A DNA stretch of 64,000 nucleotides. Origin: Burkholderiaceae bacterium. GTDB taxonomy: Bacteria; Pseudomonadota; Gammaproteobacteria; Burkholderiales; Burkholderiaceae_C. Under the pieces are notes generated by a model. It did not search any database, had not been told where the DNA came from, and saw nothing but the letters and a program-made list of their open reading frames with translations. A program made the translations under genes and the position numbers. The stretch spans positions 1 through 64,000 of the forward strand of contig CAKKRJ010000009.1 in the NCBI GenBank assembly GCA_919902775.1, written 5' to 3'. Shown piece by piece: positions 1 through 7,999 of this stretch (its first letter is position 1; each line of letters starts with the position of its first letter).

Positions 1-2
1 CG

Positions 3-149
3 GTGTTGCTGGTGGAGCAAAACGCGAGCCGGGCGCTGGCGATTGCGGACCGTGGCTATGTGATGGACTCGGGCCTGATCACCATGACGGGGGTGGGCCG
101 GGACATGCTGGAAGACCCCAAGGTGCGGGCGGCGTATCTGGGGGAGTGA
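3..149 (+). CDS. livF: Branched-chain amino acid ABC transporter ATPase, C-terminal end (partial)
   Basis: Only the last 48 codons are present; the gene begins before the window. The visible frame reads VLLVEQNASRALAIADRGYVM and ends in AAYLGE, the typical tail of LivF-type ATPases: the LLVEQN segment with the D-loop/switch region, then the 'ADRGYVMDSG' strand and the terminal YLG(E). By family knowledge this is the cytoplasmic ATP-hydrolysing subunit of a HAAT (Liv) importer. The next gene downstream is a Liv-type binding protein, which fits a liv operon in which the receptor follows the ATPase. It is absent from the ORF track because it has no start in the window. Confidence 0.85.
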   Translation: MLLVEQNASRALAIADRGYVMDSGLITMTGVGRDMLEDPKVRAAYLGE

Positions 150-246
150 ACAGGAAATGGGCTTCAATGGTGGGTGCTTTGGCCCGAGTGCTGTATTTGG
201 TGAACACCAGATCAGAAATCTCACCTACAACCAAGAGGACGACAAG

Positions 247-1386
247 ATGACATTCAAAATGAAAAACATTGGCTGGGCGATCGCCGCACTGTGTGCGACC
301 CAGGCCATGGCGCAGCAAGTGGTGAAAATCGGCCACGTCGGCCCCGTCAGTGGTGCCATTGCCCACCTGGGCAAGGACAACGAAAACGGTGGACGTTTGG
401 CCATTGAAGAACTCAATGCCAAAGGCATCAAGATTGCGGGGCAGGCCGTCAAATTTGAACTGGTGACGGAAGACGATGCAGGCGACCCCAAGCAAGGGAC
501 TGCGGCAGCGCAAAAATTGGTGGACTCCAAAGTCAACGGCGTGGTGGGCCACCTCAACTCCGGCACATCCATTCCGGCTTCCAAGATTTACAGCGAAGCG
601 GGCATTCCCCAAATTTCCCCCTCGGCGACCAACCCCAAATTCACGCGCAATGGTTACAAGACCACCTTCCGCGTGGTGGCCGATGACGTGCACCTGGGCG
701 GCACCTTGGGCCGTTATGCCGTGAAGAACGTCAAAGGCAAATCGATTGCCGTGATCGATGACCGCACTGCATACGGCCAAGGCGTGGCCGAAGAGTTTGA
801 AAAAGCAGTCAAAGCCGCAGGCGGCAACCTGGTGGGTCATGAATTCACCACGGACAAAGCCACCGACTTCATGGCGATTTTGACCACCCTCAAAGCCAAG
901 AAACCCGATGTGGTGTTTTTCGGTGGCATGGATGCGGTCGCCGGTCCCATGCTGCGTCAGATGAAATCTTTGGGCATCCAAGCCAAGTTCATGGGCGGTG
1001 ATGGTATTTGCAGCTCTGAATTGACCAAGTTGGCTGGCGATGCCATGGCCGACGGCCAAGTCGTTTGCGCAGAAGCAGGCGGTGTGGAAGGTCAGCAGAA
1101 AAAAGGCATGGAAGACTTCTCTGCCCGCTTCAAAAAGCGCTTCAATGCCGACGTGCAAGTGTATGCACCCTATGTGTATGACGCCGTCAACGTGATGGTG
1201 GATGCCATGGTGCGTGCCAACTCGGCCGATCCAGCGAAATACCTGCCCGCTTTGGCCAAGACCAGTGGCTACAAGGGCGTCACCGGCACCATCGCGTTTG
1301 ACGAAAAGGGTGACATCAAGAATGGCGCCTTGACCTTGTACACCTACAAGGCTGGCAAGCGCGACCAGATCGCTGTGGTCCGTTAA
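247..1386 (+). CDS. livK: Branched-chain amino acid ABC transporter substrate-binding protein
   Basis: Periplasmic type-1 binding protein of 379 residues. Residues 1-22 (MTFKMKNIGWAIAALCATQAMA) form a signal peptide, followed by the typical opening VVKIGHVGPVSGAIAHLGKDNENG of LivJ/LivK receptors. The ORF track extends upstream to 157, but the ATG at 247 has a GAGGA-like ribosome site and places the signal peptide at the N-terminus, so I chose it. Later blocks (AYGQGVAEEFEKAVKAAGG; KPDVVFFGGMDAVAGP) match the two-lobe ligand-binding fold. It lies about 100 bp after the livF end and probably belongs to the same transporter. Ligand specificity (Leu/Ile/Val or another amide/amino acid) cannot be read from the sequence. 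Confidence 0.9.
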   Translation: MTFKMKNIGWAIAALCATQAMAQQVVKIGHVGPVSGAIAHLGKDNENGGRLAIEELNAKGIKIAGQAVKFELVTEDDAGDPKQGTAAAQKLVDSKVNGVVGHLNSGTSIPASKIYSEAGIPQISPSATNPKFTRNGYKTTFRVVADDVHLGGTLGRYAVKNVKGKSIAVIDDRTAYGQGVAEEFEKAVKAAGGNLVGHEFTTDKATDFMAILTTLKAKKPDVVFFGGMDAVAGPMLRQMKSLGIQAKFMGGDGICSSELTKLAGDAMADGQVVCAEAGGVEGQQKKGMEDFSARFKKRFNADVQVYAPYVYDAVNVMVDAMVRANSADPAKYLPALAKTSGYKGVTGTIAFDEKGDIKNGALTLYTYKAGKRDQIAVVR

Positions 1387-1404
1387 GACGCGGTAGCAAG
1401 ACGC

Positions 1405-1473
1405 CAGTGCCCTGTTTTTGTATCAAAAATGGGGCACTGAGCAGTGCCGTCTGTGGGCGCCTTCACGGCGCCC
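1405..1473 (+). terminator. Two stem-loops between the convergent livK and marR genes
   Basis: The first hairpin (1405-1439) pairs CAGTGCCCTGTTTTTG with CAAAAATGGGGCACTG around a TAT loop, with one internal mismatch. The second (1455-1473) is GGGCGCC-TTCAC-GGCGCCC. Neither has a long T-run on the plus side, so they are candidate bidirectional transcription ends or mRNA 3' stabilisers rather than textbook terminators. Confidence 0.45.
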
Positions 1474-1523
1474 TTCAGTGGCTCAAACCTCGGCGTGCCC
1501 ATGGGCTCAGTCGGGCGACTGAA

Positions 1524-1964
1524 TCAAACGGTGCCCTCTTCGAGGGTTTCGATGCTGGCGTCCAGCAAGGCATGCAGCGCCATCACGCGCTCATTGCCCA
1601 ATAGCTCATTCAAGGCCAATTGGGCCTCTTTCCAGGCACGCTGCCCTTGCGTGCGCTTTTCCCGTCCCGCTGCCGTCGCCACCACCAAGCGACTGCGCGC
1701 GTCTTTTCCTTCGCCAATCTCCAGCCACCCCTGTGCCGCCAAGAGTTGCAGGTTGCGTGTCAGGGTCGATGCATCCATTTGCATGCGCCGGGCCAAATCA
1801 CTTGGGCGGATCGGGCCCAGTTTGACCACATGGGAGAGCAGGGCGTACTGGGTGTTCTTCAAATCCACCGACGCGAGGTAGCGGTCGTAGTGGCGCGTCA
1901 CCACGCGCCCGAGTTGGCGCAACTTGAGGTTGGTACAGCCTTGTGGTTTGTCTTTGATTGCCAT
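1524..1964 (-). CDS. MarR-family transcriptional regulator
   Basis: A 146-residue winged-helix repressor. The core reads LKNTQYALLSHVVKLGPIRPSDLARRMQMDASTLTRNLQLLAAQGWLEIGEGKDARSRLVVAT, which is the MarR helix-turn-helix followed by the beta-wing with the D-x-R-S-R signature. Flanking helices supply the dimer interface. It is transcribed away from a thioesterase-MATE pair, and two dyads resembling MarR operators lie in the 51-bp gap. The simplest reading is a locally acting, autoregulated repressor of that pair. The inducer is unknown; MarR proteins beside MATE pumps commonly respond to aromatic or phenolic compounds (family knowledge). Confidence 0.88.
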   Translation of the reverse strand: MAIKDKPQGCTNLKLRQLGRVVTRHYDRYLASVDLKNTQYALLSHVVKLGPIRPSDLARRMQMDASTLTRNLQLLAAQGWLEIGEGKDARSRLVVATAAGREKRTQGQRAWKEAQLALNELLGNERVMALHALLDASIETLEEGTV

Positions 1965-1972
1965 GTGCTATA

Positions 1973-1999
1973 TTGTAGCTGCAACACTTGTAGATGCAA
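1973..1999. promoter_or_regulatory. Twin MarR-type operator dyads
   Basis: TTGTAGCTGCAA (1973-1984) and TTGTAGATGCAA (1988-1999) match at 11 of 12 bases, start 15 bp apart, and are each near-palindromic. They fill the intergenic space between marR and the divergent thioesterase gene, where they would overlap both promoters. Form and position fit a MarR operator; binding is inferred. Confidence 0.65.
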
Positions 2000-2015
2000 C
2001 TATAAAAGGAATTCA

Positions 2016-2549
2016 ATGACCGCTCAACAGACCCTTGCAGACTGGAAGGCACAAGAAACTTCGGTGCGCCAGCACTTGGGGGCCTCGGCACCGCTGCCAC
2101 GGGAAAAAGTCGTCGGCATGTCGGGCTTGCAAGTTTTTGCAGCCATTTTTTCGGGTGAATTGCCTTCACCGCCCATCGGCGAGACGATGGATTTCATACC
2201 GATTCACATGGAACACGGCGTGGCCGTTTTTCAGGGCAAACCCATGATGCGCCATTACAACCCCCTGGGCACGGTGCACGGCGGCTGGTTTTGCACCTTG
2301 CTGGACTCTGCGATGGGCTGCGCTGTGCACACCACCTTGCCGGCGGGCAAGGGCTACACCACGCTGGAGTTGAAGGTCAACATGCTTCGGGCATTGACCG
2401 ATGCGGTGGATCTGGTGCGCGTCGAAGGGAAGGTCATCCATGTGGGGCGGCAGGTGGCCACAGCCGAGGGTCGAATTGTGGATTCAAACGGCAAGGTTTA
2501 CGGCCACGGCACAACGACCTGCATGATTTTTGACCATGCGGCGCGCTGA
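2016..2549 (+). CDS. PaaI/YdiI-family hotdog-fold thioesterase
   Basis: A 177-residue protein. The core FIPIHMEHGVAVFQG...HYNPLGTVHGGWFCTLLDSAMGCAVHTTLPAGKGYTTLELKVN matches the PaaI hotdog signature: the HGG motif ahead of the long central helix carrying the D-S-A segment, then TTLELKVN. Members hydrolyse acyl- or aryl-CoA thioesters in the cytoplasm. The ATG at 2016 is preceded by AAAGGA at good spacing; the longer ORF-track start (1620) would run through the marR gene. The stop is directly followed by the MATE start, so the two are probably one transcript controlled by the divergent MarR. The substrate is not predictable. Confidence 0.85.
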   Translation: MTAQQTLADWKAQETSVRQHLGASAPLPREKVVGMSGLQVFAAIFSGELPSPPIGETMDFIPIHMEHGVAVFQGKPMMRHYNPLGTVHGGWFCTLLDSAMGCAVHTTLPAGKGYTTLELKVNMLRALTDAVDLVRVEGKVIHVGRQVATAEGRIVDSNGKVYGHGTTTCMIFDHAAR

Positions 2550-2550
2550 G

Positions 2551-3912
2551 ATGAACCGGGCTGTCGCCCAACAGTCCAGCGCGGAACACCTGTTGACCGG
2601 CCCCATCCTGCCGCTCTTGCTGCGGTTTTCTTTGCCCAACATGGTCGCCATGTTGGCCACTGCTTTGGCCGCCATGGCCGAGACTGTTTATGTGGGGAAT
2701 TTTGGGCCGCCCGCGCTCGCAGGCATGGCCTTGGTGTTTCCGTTTGTCATGTTGCAGACCATGTTGTCCGGCGGTGCCATGGGCGGCGGGGTGTCCTCGG
2801 CCGTGAGTCGGGCACTGGGCGCGAACGATCCTGGCCGCGCCAATGACTTGGCCGTGCATGCCTTGTGGATTGGCATTGCTGGGGGCGGCATTTTCATGCT
2901 CATGATGGAGCTGTTGGGCCCATCATTGATGGCCGCTTTGGGCGGCAGTGGCGAGGCGTTGCTGCAAGCCGTGGCCTATGGCGAAGTGGCATTTTTAGGC
3001 TCGATCTTCGTCTGGGTGCTGAACACCCTGTCTTCTGTGCTCCGGGGCAGTGGCAACATGCGGGTGCCGTCCGTGACGCTCGTTGTGGTGGCATTGGCCC
3101 AAGTATTTTTTGCTGGGGCATTGGGGCTGGGCTGGGGTTCATTGCCGCAACTGGGCATGCGGGGGGTGGCGGCAGGCGGTGTCTTGGCAAATGCGGTTGG
3201 CGCGCTGTTTTTGTGGGGCTATCTGGCTTCGGGGCGCGGAAAAATCAAATTGAAAATCCGTGCAACACAGCTGGTTCGCCAACACTTTCACGCGATTTTG
3301 CGCGTCGGCGCGGTGGCTTGCTTTTCACCCTTTCAGACGGTGTTGACCGTTTTGATCCTGACGCATCTGGTGACCAAGTTTGGCACGCAGGCCTTGGCGG
3401 GGTATGGCATCGGGACACGGTTGGAGTTTTTGTTGGTGCCCATCGCTTTTGCGGTGGGTGTGGCCTCGGTACCGCTGGTGGGCATGGCCATCGGAGCCGG
3501 CGACAGCGCCAGGGCGCGCAAGGTGGCTTGGACGGCCGCTGCATTGGCCTCCCTGCTTTTGGGGACACTGGGCATGGTGGTGGCCGTGGCACCGCAGTTG
3601 TGGACCGCGCTCTTTACCCAGGAGCCCTTGGTCATGGCTTCGAGTGCCCATTATTTTCTGTGGGCAGGCCCGTTTTATGGCTTTTTTGGGCTGGGTTTGT
3701 CCTTGTATTTTTCTTCACTGGGCGCAGGCCGAGCCCTCGGCCCCGTGCTTGCGGGCACTTTCAGGCTGCTGGTGGTGGCCGTGGGTGGCGCTTTGCTGGC
3801 CTATTGGAATTCCCCGGCCTGGATGATTTTTGCGCTGGTGGGTGTGGGGATGGCGGTCTATGGCATCAGTACGGCGCTGTTCATCCAATACACCCCGTGG
3901 GGTGAAAAGTAA
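2551..3912 (+). CDS. MATE-family multidrug efflux transporter
   Basis: About 453 residues with roughly twelve hydrophobic segments in two repeats. The N-terminal TGPILPLLLRFSLPNMVAMLATALAAMAETVYVG is the typical MATE opening, and the second half restarts at HFHAILRVGAVACFSPFQTV. MATE proteins export cationic or aromatic compounds using Na+ or H+ gradients. Three starts are possible: TTG 2530, ATG 2536 and ATG 2551. I chose 2551 because it lies one base after the thioesterase stop, suggesting translational coupling. A detoxification pair (thioesterase plus exporter) under MarR control is the likely context. Confidence 0.88.
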   Translation: MNRAVAQQSSAEHLLTGPILPLLLRFSLPNMVAMLATALAAMAETVYVGNFGPPALAGMALVFPFVMLQTMLSGGAMGGGVSSAVSRALGANDPGRANDLAVHALWIGIAGGGIFMLMMELLGPSLMAALGGSGEALLQAVAYGEVAFLGSIFVWVLNTLSSVLRGSGNMRVPSVTLVVVALAQVFFAGALGLGWGSLPQLGMRGVAAGGVLANAVGALFLWGYLASGRGKIKLKIRATQLVRQHFHAILRVGAVACFSPFQTVLTVLILTHLVTKFGTQALAGYGIGTRLEFLLVPIAFAVGVASVPLVGMAIGAGDSARARKVAWTAAALASLLLGTLGMVVAVAPQLWTALFTQEPLVMASSAHYFLWAGPFYGFFGLGLSLYFSSLGAGRALGPVLAGTFRLLVVAVGGALLAYWNSPAWMIFALVGVGMAVYGISTALFIQYTPWGEK

Positions 3913-3955
3913 TGCACGCATGCGTGCATGCATCCCACCCCATGGCCGCCCATCT

Positions 3956-4945
3956 TCACTCGGTGCTGATGCCCCGTTCTTTGATCACGCGACCCCACAG
4001 CGTCATTTGCTGTTCGATGAATTTCCTGGCTTGTTCGGGTGAGCCTTTTTGAATGTCTCCCCCCAGTTGAGCGATGCGCGCTTTGACCTCGGGTGCTTCC
4101 AGTGCTTGCTGGAATGCCGAAGCCAGTTTTTTCACCACCGCTTCGGGGGTGTTGGCGGGTGCAAAAACGGCGTTCCACTCGTAAATTTCGGTGCCTTTGA
4201 GGCCCGATTCACTCAGCGTGGGCACGTCGGGCAAGATGCTGGAGCGTTTGCCAGAGGTCACCGCCAAGGCCTTCAATTTGCCGGATTGCACATGTTGCAA
4301 GGTCGAGGCCAGGTTGCCAAAGAACAGTGGCACTTGCCCGCCAATGACATCGTTGAGCGCGGGGCCGCCGCCTTTGTACGGCACGTGCACCATGTCCACC
4401 TTGGCCGCAGATTCAAACAAGGCGCCTGCCAAATGCTGGGCCGAGCCATTGCCTGACGAAGCGTAGGACACGGCGTCTTTGCTTTTGCGTGCAGCAGCTG
4501 TGAGTTCGGCCACGTTGTTGGCTGGAAAACGGGCATTGACCAACACCACGTTGGGAAACAGTGCCACCACACCCACCGGCTGGAAGGCCTTCAAGCTGTC
4601 GTAGGGCAGCTTGGGGTAGAGGGACGGGTTCACAGAAAAAGAGGAGGCGTCGAGCATCAGGGTGTAGCCATCCGGGGCGGCTTTGGCGACAGCCGCCGCG
4701 CCGATTTGTCCGCCTGCACCGGGCTTGTTGTCGATGACGATGGCCTGGCCGAGTGCTTCGCCCATTTTGGGTGCGATCAAGCGGGCCATGGCATCGGCAC
4801 CACCACCGGGCGGGTAGGTGACGACCAGGGTGATGGGCTTGCTGGGGTAGCTCGCTTGGGCCATGGCAGCCGGTGCGGCCCCGCAAAGTGCGAGTGAGGT
4901 CAGCGCGGCCCAAGCGGCTGTTGGGCGTCGAACAAGATCAATCAT
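3956..4945 (-). CDS. Tripartite tricarboxylate transporter receptor (Bug family), copy 1
   Basis: A 329-residue periplasmic receptor. A signal peptide (AAWAALTSLALCGAAPAAMAQA) precedes the Bug/TctC opening YPSKPITLVVTYPPGGGADAMARLIAPKMGEALGQAIVIDNKPGAGG. Further hallmarks are DGYTLMLDASSFSVNPSLYPKLPYD, the VPYKGGGPALNDVIGGQVPLFF loop and a C-terminal AFQQALEAPEVKARIAQLG helix. The ATG at 4945 is preceded by AGGAGA. No TctA or TctB membrane subunit lies in the window, as is usual for Bug receptors in Burkholderiales. It is transcribed after the gntR gene and opposite to an amidohydrolase, suggesting uptake of the carboxylic compound that enzyme processes. Confidence 0.92.
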   Translation of the reverse strand: MIDLVRRPTAAWAALTSLALCGAAPAAMAQASYPSKPITLVVTYPPGGGADAMARLIAPKMGEALGQAIVIDNKPGAGGQIGAAAVAKAAPDGYTLMLDASSFSVNPSLYPKLPYDSLKAFQPVGVVALFPNVVLVNARFPANNVAELTAAARKSKDAVSYASSGNGSAQHLAGALFESAAKVDMVHVPYKGGGPALNDVIGGQVPLFFGNLASTLQHVQSGKLKALAVTSGKRSSILPDVPTLSESGLKGTEIYEWNAVFAPANTPEAVVKKLASAFQQALEAPEVKARIAQLGGDIQKGSPEQARKFIEQQMTLWGRVIKERGISTE

Positions 4946-4965
4946 GGAATGTCTCCTGGTGGGGG

Positions 4966-5706
4966 TTATTGCACCTGTGCGGTGTACTTGAAGGAAAACG
5001 CATCGCCACGTGTGGTGCGCAGTTCCACGCAACGGCCCGCGATGTCAAAGGCCTGCCGCTCGACCAGAACGCAGGGGTGAGCGGCGCTGAGTTTCAAACG
5101 TTTGGCTTGCGTGACGTTGAGTTGGGAAAAGCTCAGGCTGTCTTGTGTTTTTTGAATCACCACCCCGCACCGTTCCTGGTACATGGGATAGAGCAAGTCG
5201 TCCCATGCATCGGTGTCTGATTCAACCAGGGCACCAAATAACGGCAGCGGCAAGACAATGGTTTCCAGCAGGCAAGGCTCTGAATTCAGGCTGCGCAGGC
5301 GTTCGAGTTGGAGCACTTGCGCGCCTTGGCTGAGTTCAAAAGCATGGCACTCTTGCGCGGAGGCGTTGCGCAAACGAGTGGCCAGAATGCGCGAATGGGG
5401 CGTGACGTTGGCGCCGTCGTCCACGCCGCGAAACCTGAAAAAACGCATCATGGATGCACCATCAACACCTTTGGTCACAAAGGTACCTTTGCCGTGCCGA
5501 CGCTGCAAGACGCCATCTTCCACCAGCAGTGACAAGGCTTGCCGGATCGTGCCAAGCGCGACCCCATAGCTTTGCGCGAGCAGGGTTTCGGCGGGGATCA
5601 CCTCGCCAGGCGCCCATTCACCTTGCAGGATGCGTTCGCGCAAAGCCAAGGCCAATTTGCCGTAGCGGCTTTGGCCTGGAAGGGTTTTCGTCAAAAGCTG
5701 GGTCAT
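4966..5706 (-). CDS. GntR-family regulator with UTRA domain (HutC subfamily)
   Basis: A 246-residue protein. Residues ~14-80 form the GntR winged helix (YGKLALALRERILQGEWAPGEVIPAETLLAQSYGVALGTIRQALSLLVEDGVLQRRHGKGTFV). Residues ~95-245 form a UTRA effector-binding domain (VLQLERLRSLNSEPCLLETIVLPLPLFGAL...CVLVERQAFDIAGRCVELRTTRGDAFSF). HutC-type regulators bind small metabolites and usually repress neighbouring catabolic genes. It lies 20 bp upstream of a Bug receptor (same strand) and is divergent from an amidohydrolase. A row of CTAG half-sites in the shared promoter is the probable operator. Confidence 0.9.
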   Translation of the reverse strand: MTQLLTKTLPGQSRYGKLALALRERILQGEWAPGEVIPAETLLAQSYGVALGTIRQALSLLVEDGVLQRRHGKGTFVTKGVDGASMMRFFRFRGVDDGANVTPHSRILATRLRNASAQECHAFELSQGAQVLQLERLRSLNSEPCLLETIVLPLPLFGALVESDTDAWDDLLYPMYQERCGVVIQKTQDSLSFSQLNVTQAKRLKLSAAHPCVLVERQAFDIAGRCVELRTTRGDAFSFKYTAQVQ

Positions 5707-5713
5707 GGGATTG

Positions 5714-5737
5714 ATCTAGACATCTAGATGACTAGAA
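5714..5737. promoter_or_regulatory. GntR/HutC operator candidate: three CTAG cores at 8-bp steps
   Basis: CTAG occurs at 5716, 5724 and 5732, exactly eight bases apart. The surrounding TCTAGA core resembles HutC-subfamily sites of the TGGTCTAGACCA type (established for NagR/DasR). It fills the 39-bp gap between gntR and the amidohydrolase start, so it could control both directions. Binding is inferred. Confidence 0.6.
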
Positions 5738-5745
5738 TGTAGCAC

Positions 5746-6549
5746 ATGAATTCAACAATGCCAAAAAACGGGGTAGACACCCATTTCCATGTCTTCAACG
5801 CAGGTGTTGCTGTTCAGGGGGCCCGGTATGTGCCCCAGTACAGCGCGTTGTTATCGGACTGGATGCAGCAAAGCCAAAGCGTGGGCATCCAGCGCGGCGT
5901 GTGGGTGCAGCCCAGCTTTTTGGGCGCAGACAACAGCCTGATGCTGAAAGCTCTCCAGGCCCACCCTGACAGACTGCGCGGTATCGCGGTCGTCAATCCC
6001 AATGCGCACTATGACGAACTGCAGGCTTTGCATGACGCCGGCGTGCGAGGCATTCGCCTGAACCTCGCATCGGTCTCGCACGACATACCCGAGTGGACCG
6101 ATGCCCATTCGGTCTGGGAAGCCGTGAGGCGTCTGGGATGGCATCTGGAGATCCACACCGATCAGGGCCGGCTGCCTGATGTCCTGGCCCAATTGCCCTC
6201 GGACCTGCCGCTGGTGGTGGACCACATGGCCAAGCCAGCGCAAGCCCGTGCCGACGACCCATCCCTGGTGGCCTTGATCGCGCGCGCCAGGCATGCCACG
6301 GTGTATGTCAAATTGAGCGGTGCGTACCGGTTGGGGAATGTGAATGCGTCGCAGCTGGCGTCGCTGTGGCTTCATGAACTGGGGCCAGATGCGCTGCTTT
6401 GGGGCAGCGATTGGCCCTGCACGAACCATGAACAGTGCGCAGATTTTGAGCCATTGATGGCTCAGGCGCGTGGCTGGATTGAGGCTGAGCACTGGGTGCA
6501 AATCATGGCGATCAATCCACACCGCCTTTACTGGGCGGACGGGGACTGA
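5746..6549 (+). CDS. Amidohydrolase_2 family TIM-barrel hydrolase
   Basis: A 267-residue protein related to 2-pyrone-4,6-dicarboxylate lactonase-type hydrolases (Amidohydro_2). The N-terminal VDTHFHVF supplies the HxH metal-site motif. GVWVQPSFLGADNSLMLKALQAHPDRLRGIAVVNPN is the usual second strand-helix pair, LPLVVDHMAKP gives the conserved HMAKP element, and ALLWGSDWPCTNHE near the C-terminus carries the catalytic Asp. Relatives hydrolyse lactones or decarboxylate aromatic or dicarboxylic substrates in the cytoplasm. Divergence from gntR and a Bug receptor suggests a small uptake-and-hydrolysis module. The true substrate is unknown. Confidence 0.85.
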   Translation: MNSTMPKNGVDTHFHVFNAGVAVQGARYVPQYSALLSDWMQQSQSVGIQRGVWVQPSFLGADNSLMLKALQAHPDRLRGIAVVNPNAHYDELQALHDAGVRGIRLNLASVSHDIPEWTDAHSVWEAVRRLGWHLEIHTDQGRLPDVLAQLPSDLPLVVDHMAKPAQARADDPSLVALIARARHATVYVKLSGAYRLGNVNASQLASLWLHELGPDALLWGSDWPCTNHEQCADFEPLMAQARGWIEAEHWVQIMAINPHRLYWADGD

Positions 6550-6749
6550 ACAACCGTCAGCGAGGCGAGGATCGCGTCGCGGCACGCCGTCAAGATCTTG
6601 TTGGCGAGCGGTGAATCGTCCGGGCAGGCGCGCCCCAACGAAGGCGGCCTGTCGGCCTTTTTGAAATCGGCGCTCCTCAGTGGCTGGGGTACTTTTCGCA
6701 CGCGGCGTGCACGGGCACGGGTTTGAACTTGCGGCCCGAAGACGACGCG

Positions 6750-7766
6750 TCAGTCTTCTTTCCAGCGTGAGGGTGAAACGCCAAATTGCTGGTTGAACCA
6801 CCTGGAGAACGGGCTGGTTTCAGCAAAACCCAGCAGTTGTGCAATCTCGGTGATGCTGTGGGCGCGTGCTGCGATCAGCCGCAGCGCCTGCTCGCGCCGC
6901 ACACCATTGAGCAGGGTCTGGTAGTTGGCGCCTTCTTGTTCCAGTTGACGCTGCAACGTGCGGGCACTCATGCCCAGTTGCTGGCCGACTTGCGCAATGC
7001 TGTGCTGGCCGCGTGGCATCAGCATGTGCACGGCCCGCAGCACGGCATGGCGCAGCTGCCGGGGTTCAGAGCGCGGCTGAAGTTCGATGAAATCCTGCGC
7101 GTACCGGGCCATGTTGGGATCGCTGGAGGGGTTGATCTGGTCGAGCGCGCCTTTGTCCAGCACGATGCCGTCGAAGTCTGAACCAAATTCCAGATGGGCG
7201 CCGAACACCCTGTGGTGAATGCCTGTGTGCTGCGGTGCGGCATGCACAAAATGCACCTGGCGCGGCATCCAGTGTGGCCCCAGTTGGTGGCGACACAGCG
7301 AGAACAAGGCGGCAAGGGCCAGTTCCACGGGTTGGCGTCCTGGGTGGCGGCGCTCTGTGACCAGGGCGCAGCGCAGCACAGCCACTTGTGGGTGTTCGGT
7401 GATGTCGATGGCCACCGAATCGCTCAGCAGGTGGCGGTAGTGGTGCAGTGCGGACAGGGTTTGGCGCAAGGTCTGCTGGTGTTGCAACAGCAAGCTCAGC
7501 ACGCCGAAATCCGACAGACGCCAGGTCTCGCCCATGAGCAGGCCCAGCGAGTTGCTGCTGGCTGTTTTCGATGACGCATCCAGGATATGGGCCAGGGAGA
7601 TTTCCGGTATCCGCAGATCGGGCGTCGCCAGGTAACCCGGGGCCAGACCGACGTGCCTCAGCATGCTGAGCGGGTCGATGCCCAGTCCGCGTGCAATGGC
7701 CGAGTACTTGGCCAGCGTGACGCTGCGTACCTGAATCGTCATGTGTTGGGCACGCGCCGGGTTCAA
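6750..7766 (-). CDS. AraC-family regulator with Arabinose_bd-type N-terminal domain, copy 1
   Basis: About 338 residues. The N-terminal ~190 residues (LAKYSAIARGLGIDPLSMLRHVGLAPGYLATPDLRIP...) match the OruR/ArgR-like ligand domain. The C-terminal ~100 residues form a double helix-turn-helix (HSIAQVGQQLGMSARTLQRQLEQEG; ITEIAQLLGFAETSPFSRWFNQQFGVSPSRW). The track start at 7766 is a TTG with AGGAG eleven bases upstream; ATG 7742 is possible but has no ribosome site. It is divergent from the tauD-BKACE genes and is a clear relative of the AraC gene at 9939. It probably activates the neighbouring catabolic genes. The 200 bp between its stop and the upstream amidohydrolase show no recognisable feature. 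Confidence 0.88.
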   Translation of the reverse strand: MNPARAQHMTIQVRSVTLAKYSAIARGLGIDPLSMLRHVGLAPGYLATPDLRIPEISLAHILDASSKTASSNSLGLLMGETWRLSDFGVLSLLLQHQQTLRQTLSALHHYRHLLSDSVAIDITEHPQVAVLRCALVTERRHPGRQPVELALAALFSLCRHQLGPHWMPRQVHFVHAAPQHTGIHHRVFGAHLEFGSDFDGIVLDKGALDQINPSSDPNMARYAQDFIELQPRSEPRQLRHAVLRAVHMLMPRGQHSIAQVGQQLGMSARTLQRQLEQEGANYQTLLNGVRREQALRLIAARAHSITEIAQLLGFAETSPFSRWFNQQFGVSPSRWKED

Positions 7767-7820
7767 CGCGTGGGGGTCTCCTGTAGGTAAGGGAAATTCC
7801 CAGGGCCATTTCGGGTCTGG

Positions 7821-7900
7821 ATGGCGCGATTGGTCAATTCATGGCGCAGCAAGTCAAGACCCATTTCTTTGGAAACTGAAAAATCACCTCTGTTGGCGCA
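7821..7900. promoter_or_regulatory. Possible AraC half-sites in the araC-tauD divergent promoter
   Basis: ATGGCGC occurs at 7821 and 7841, exactly 20 bp apart, and TGGCGCA recurs at 7842 and 7894. Direct repeats separated by two helical turns are typical of AraC activator sites, but the motif is short and GC-rich, so chance is a real alternative. Confidence 0.3.
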
Positions 7901-7999
7901 ACGAACGCCATGTCGATGCGTTTTTGATCATACAAGCAGCAGACGCGATGGATGAAGGTGATTCGCCATCGGGCGCCCCCCCGTTTTTAGGAGATTTTG

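Noticed and set aside
6550-6749. Possible gene fragment between amidohydrolase and araC
   Set aside because: Open frames exist on both strands but none shows a start with ribosome site or recognisable residues.
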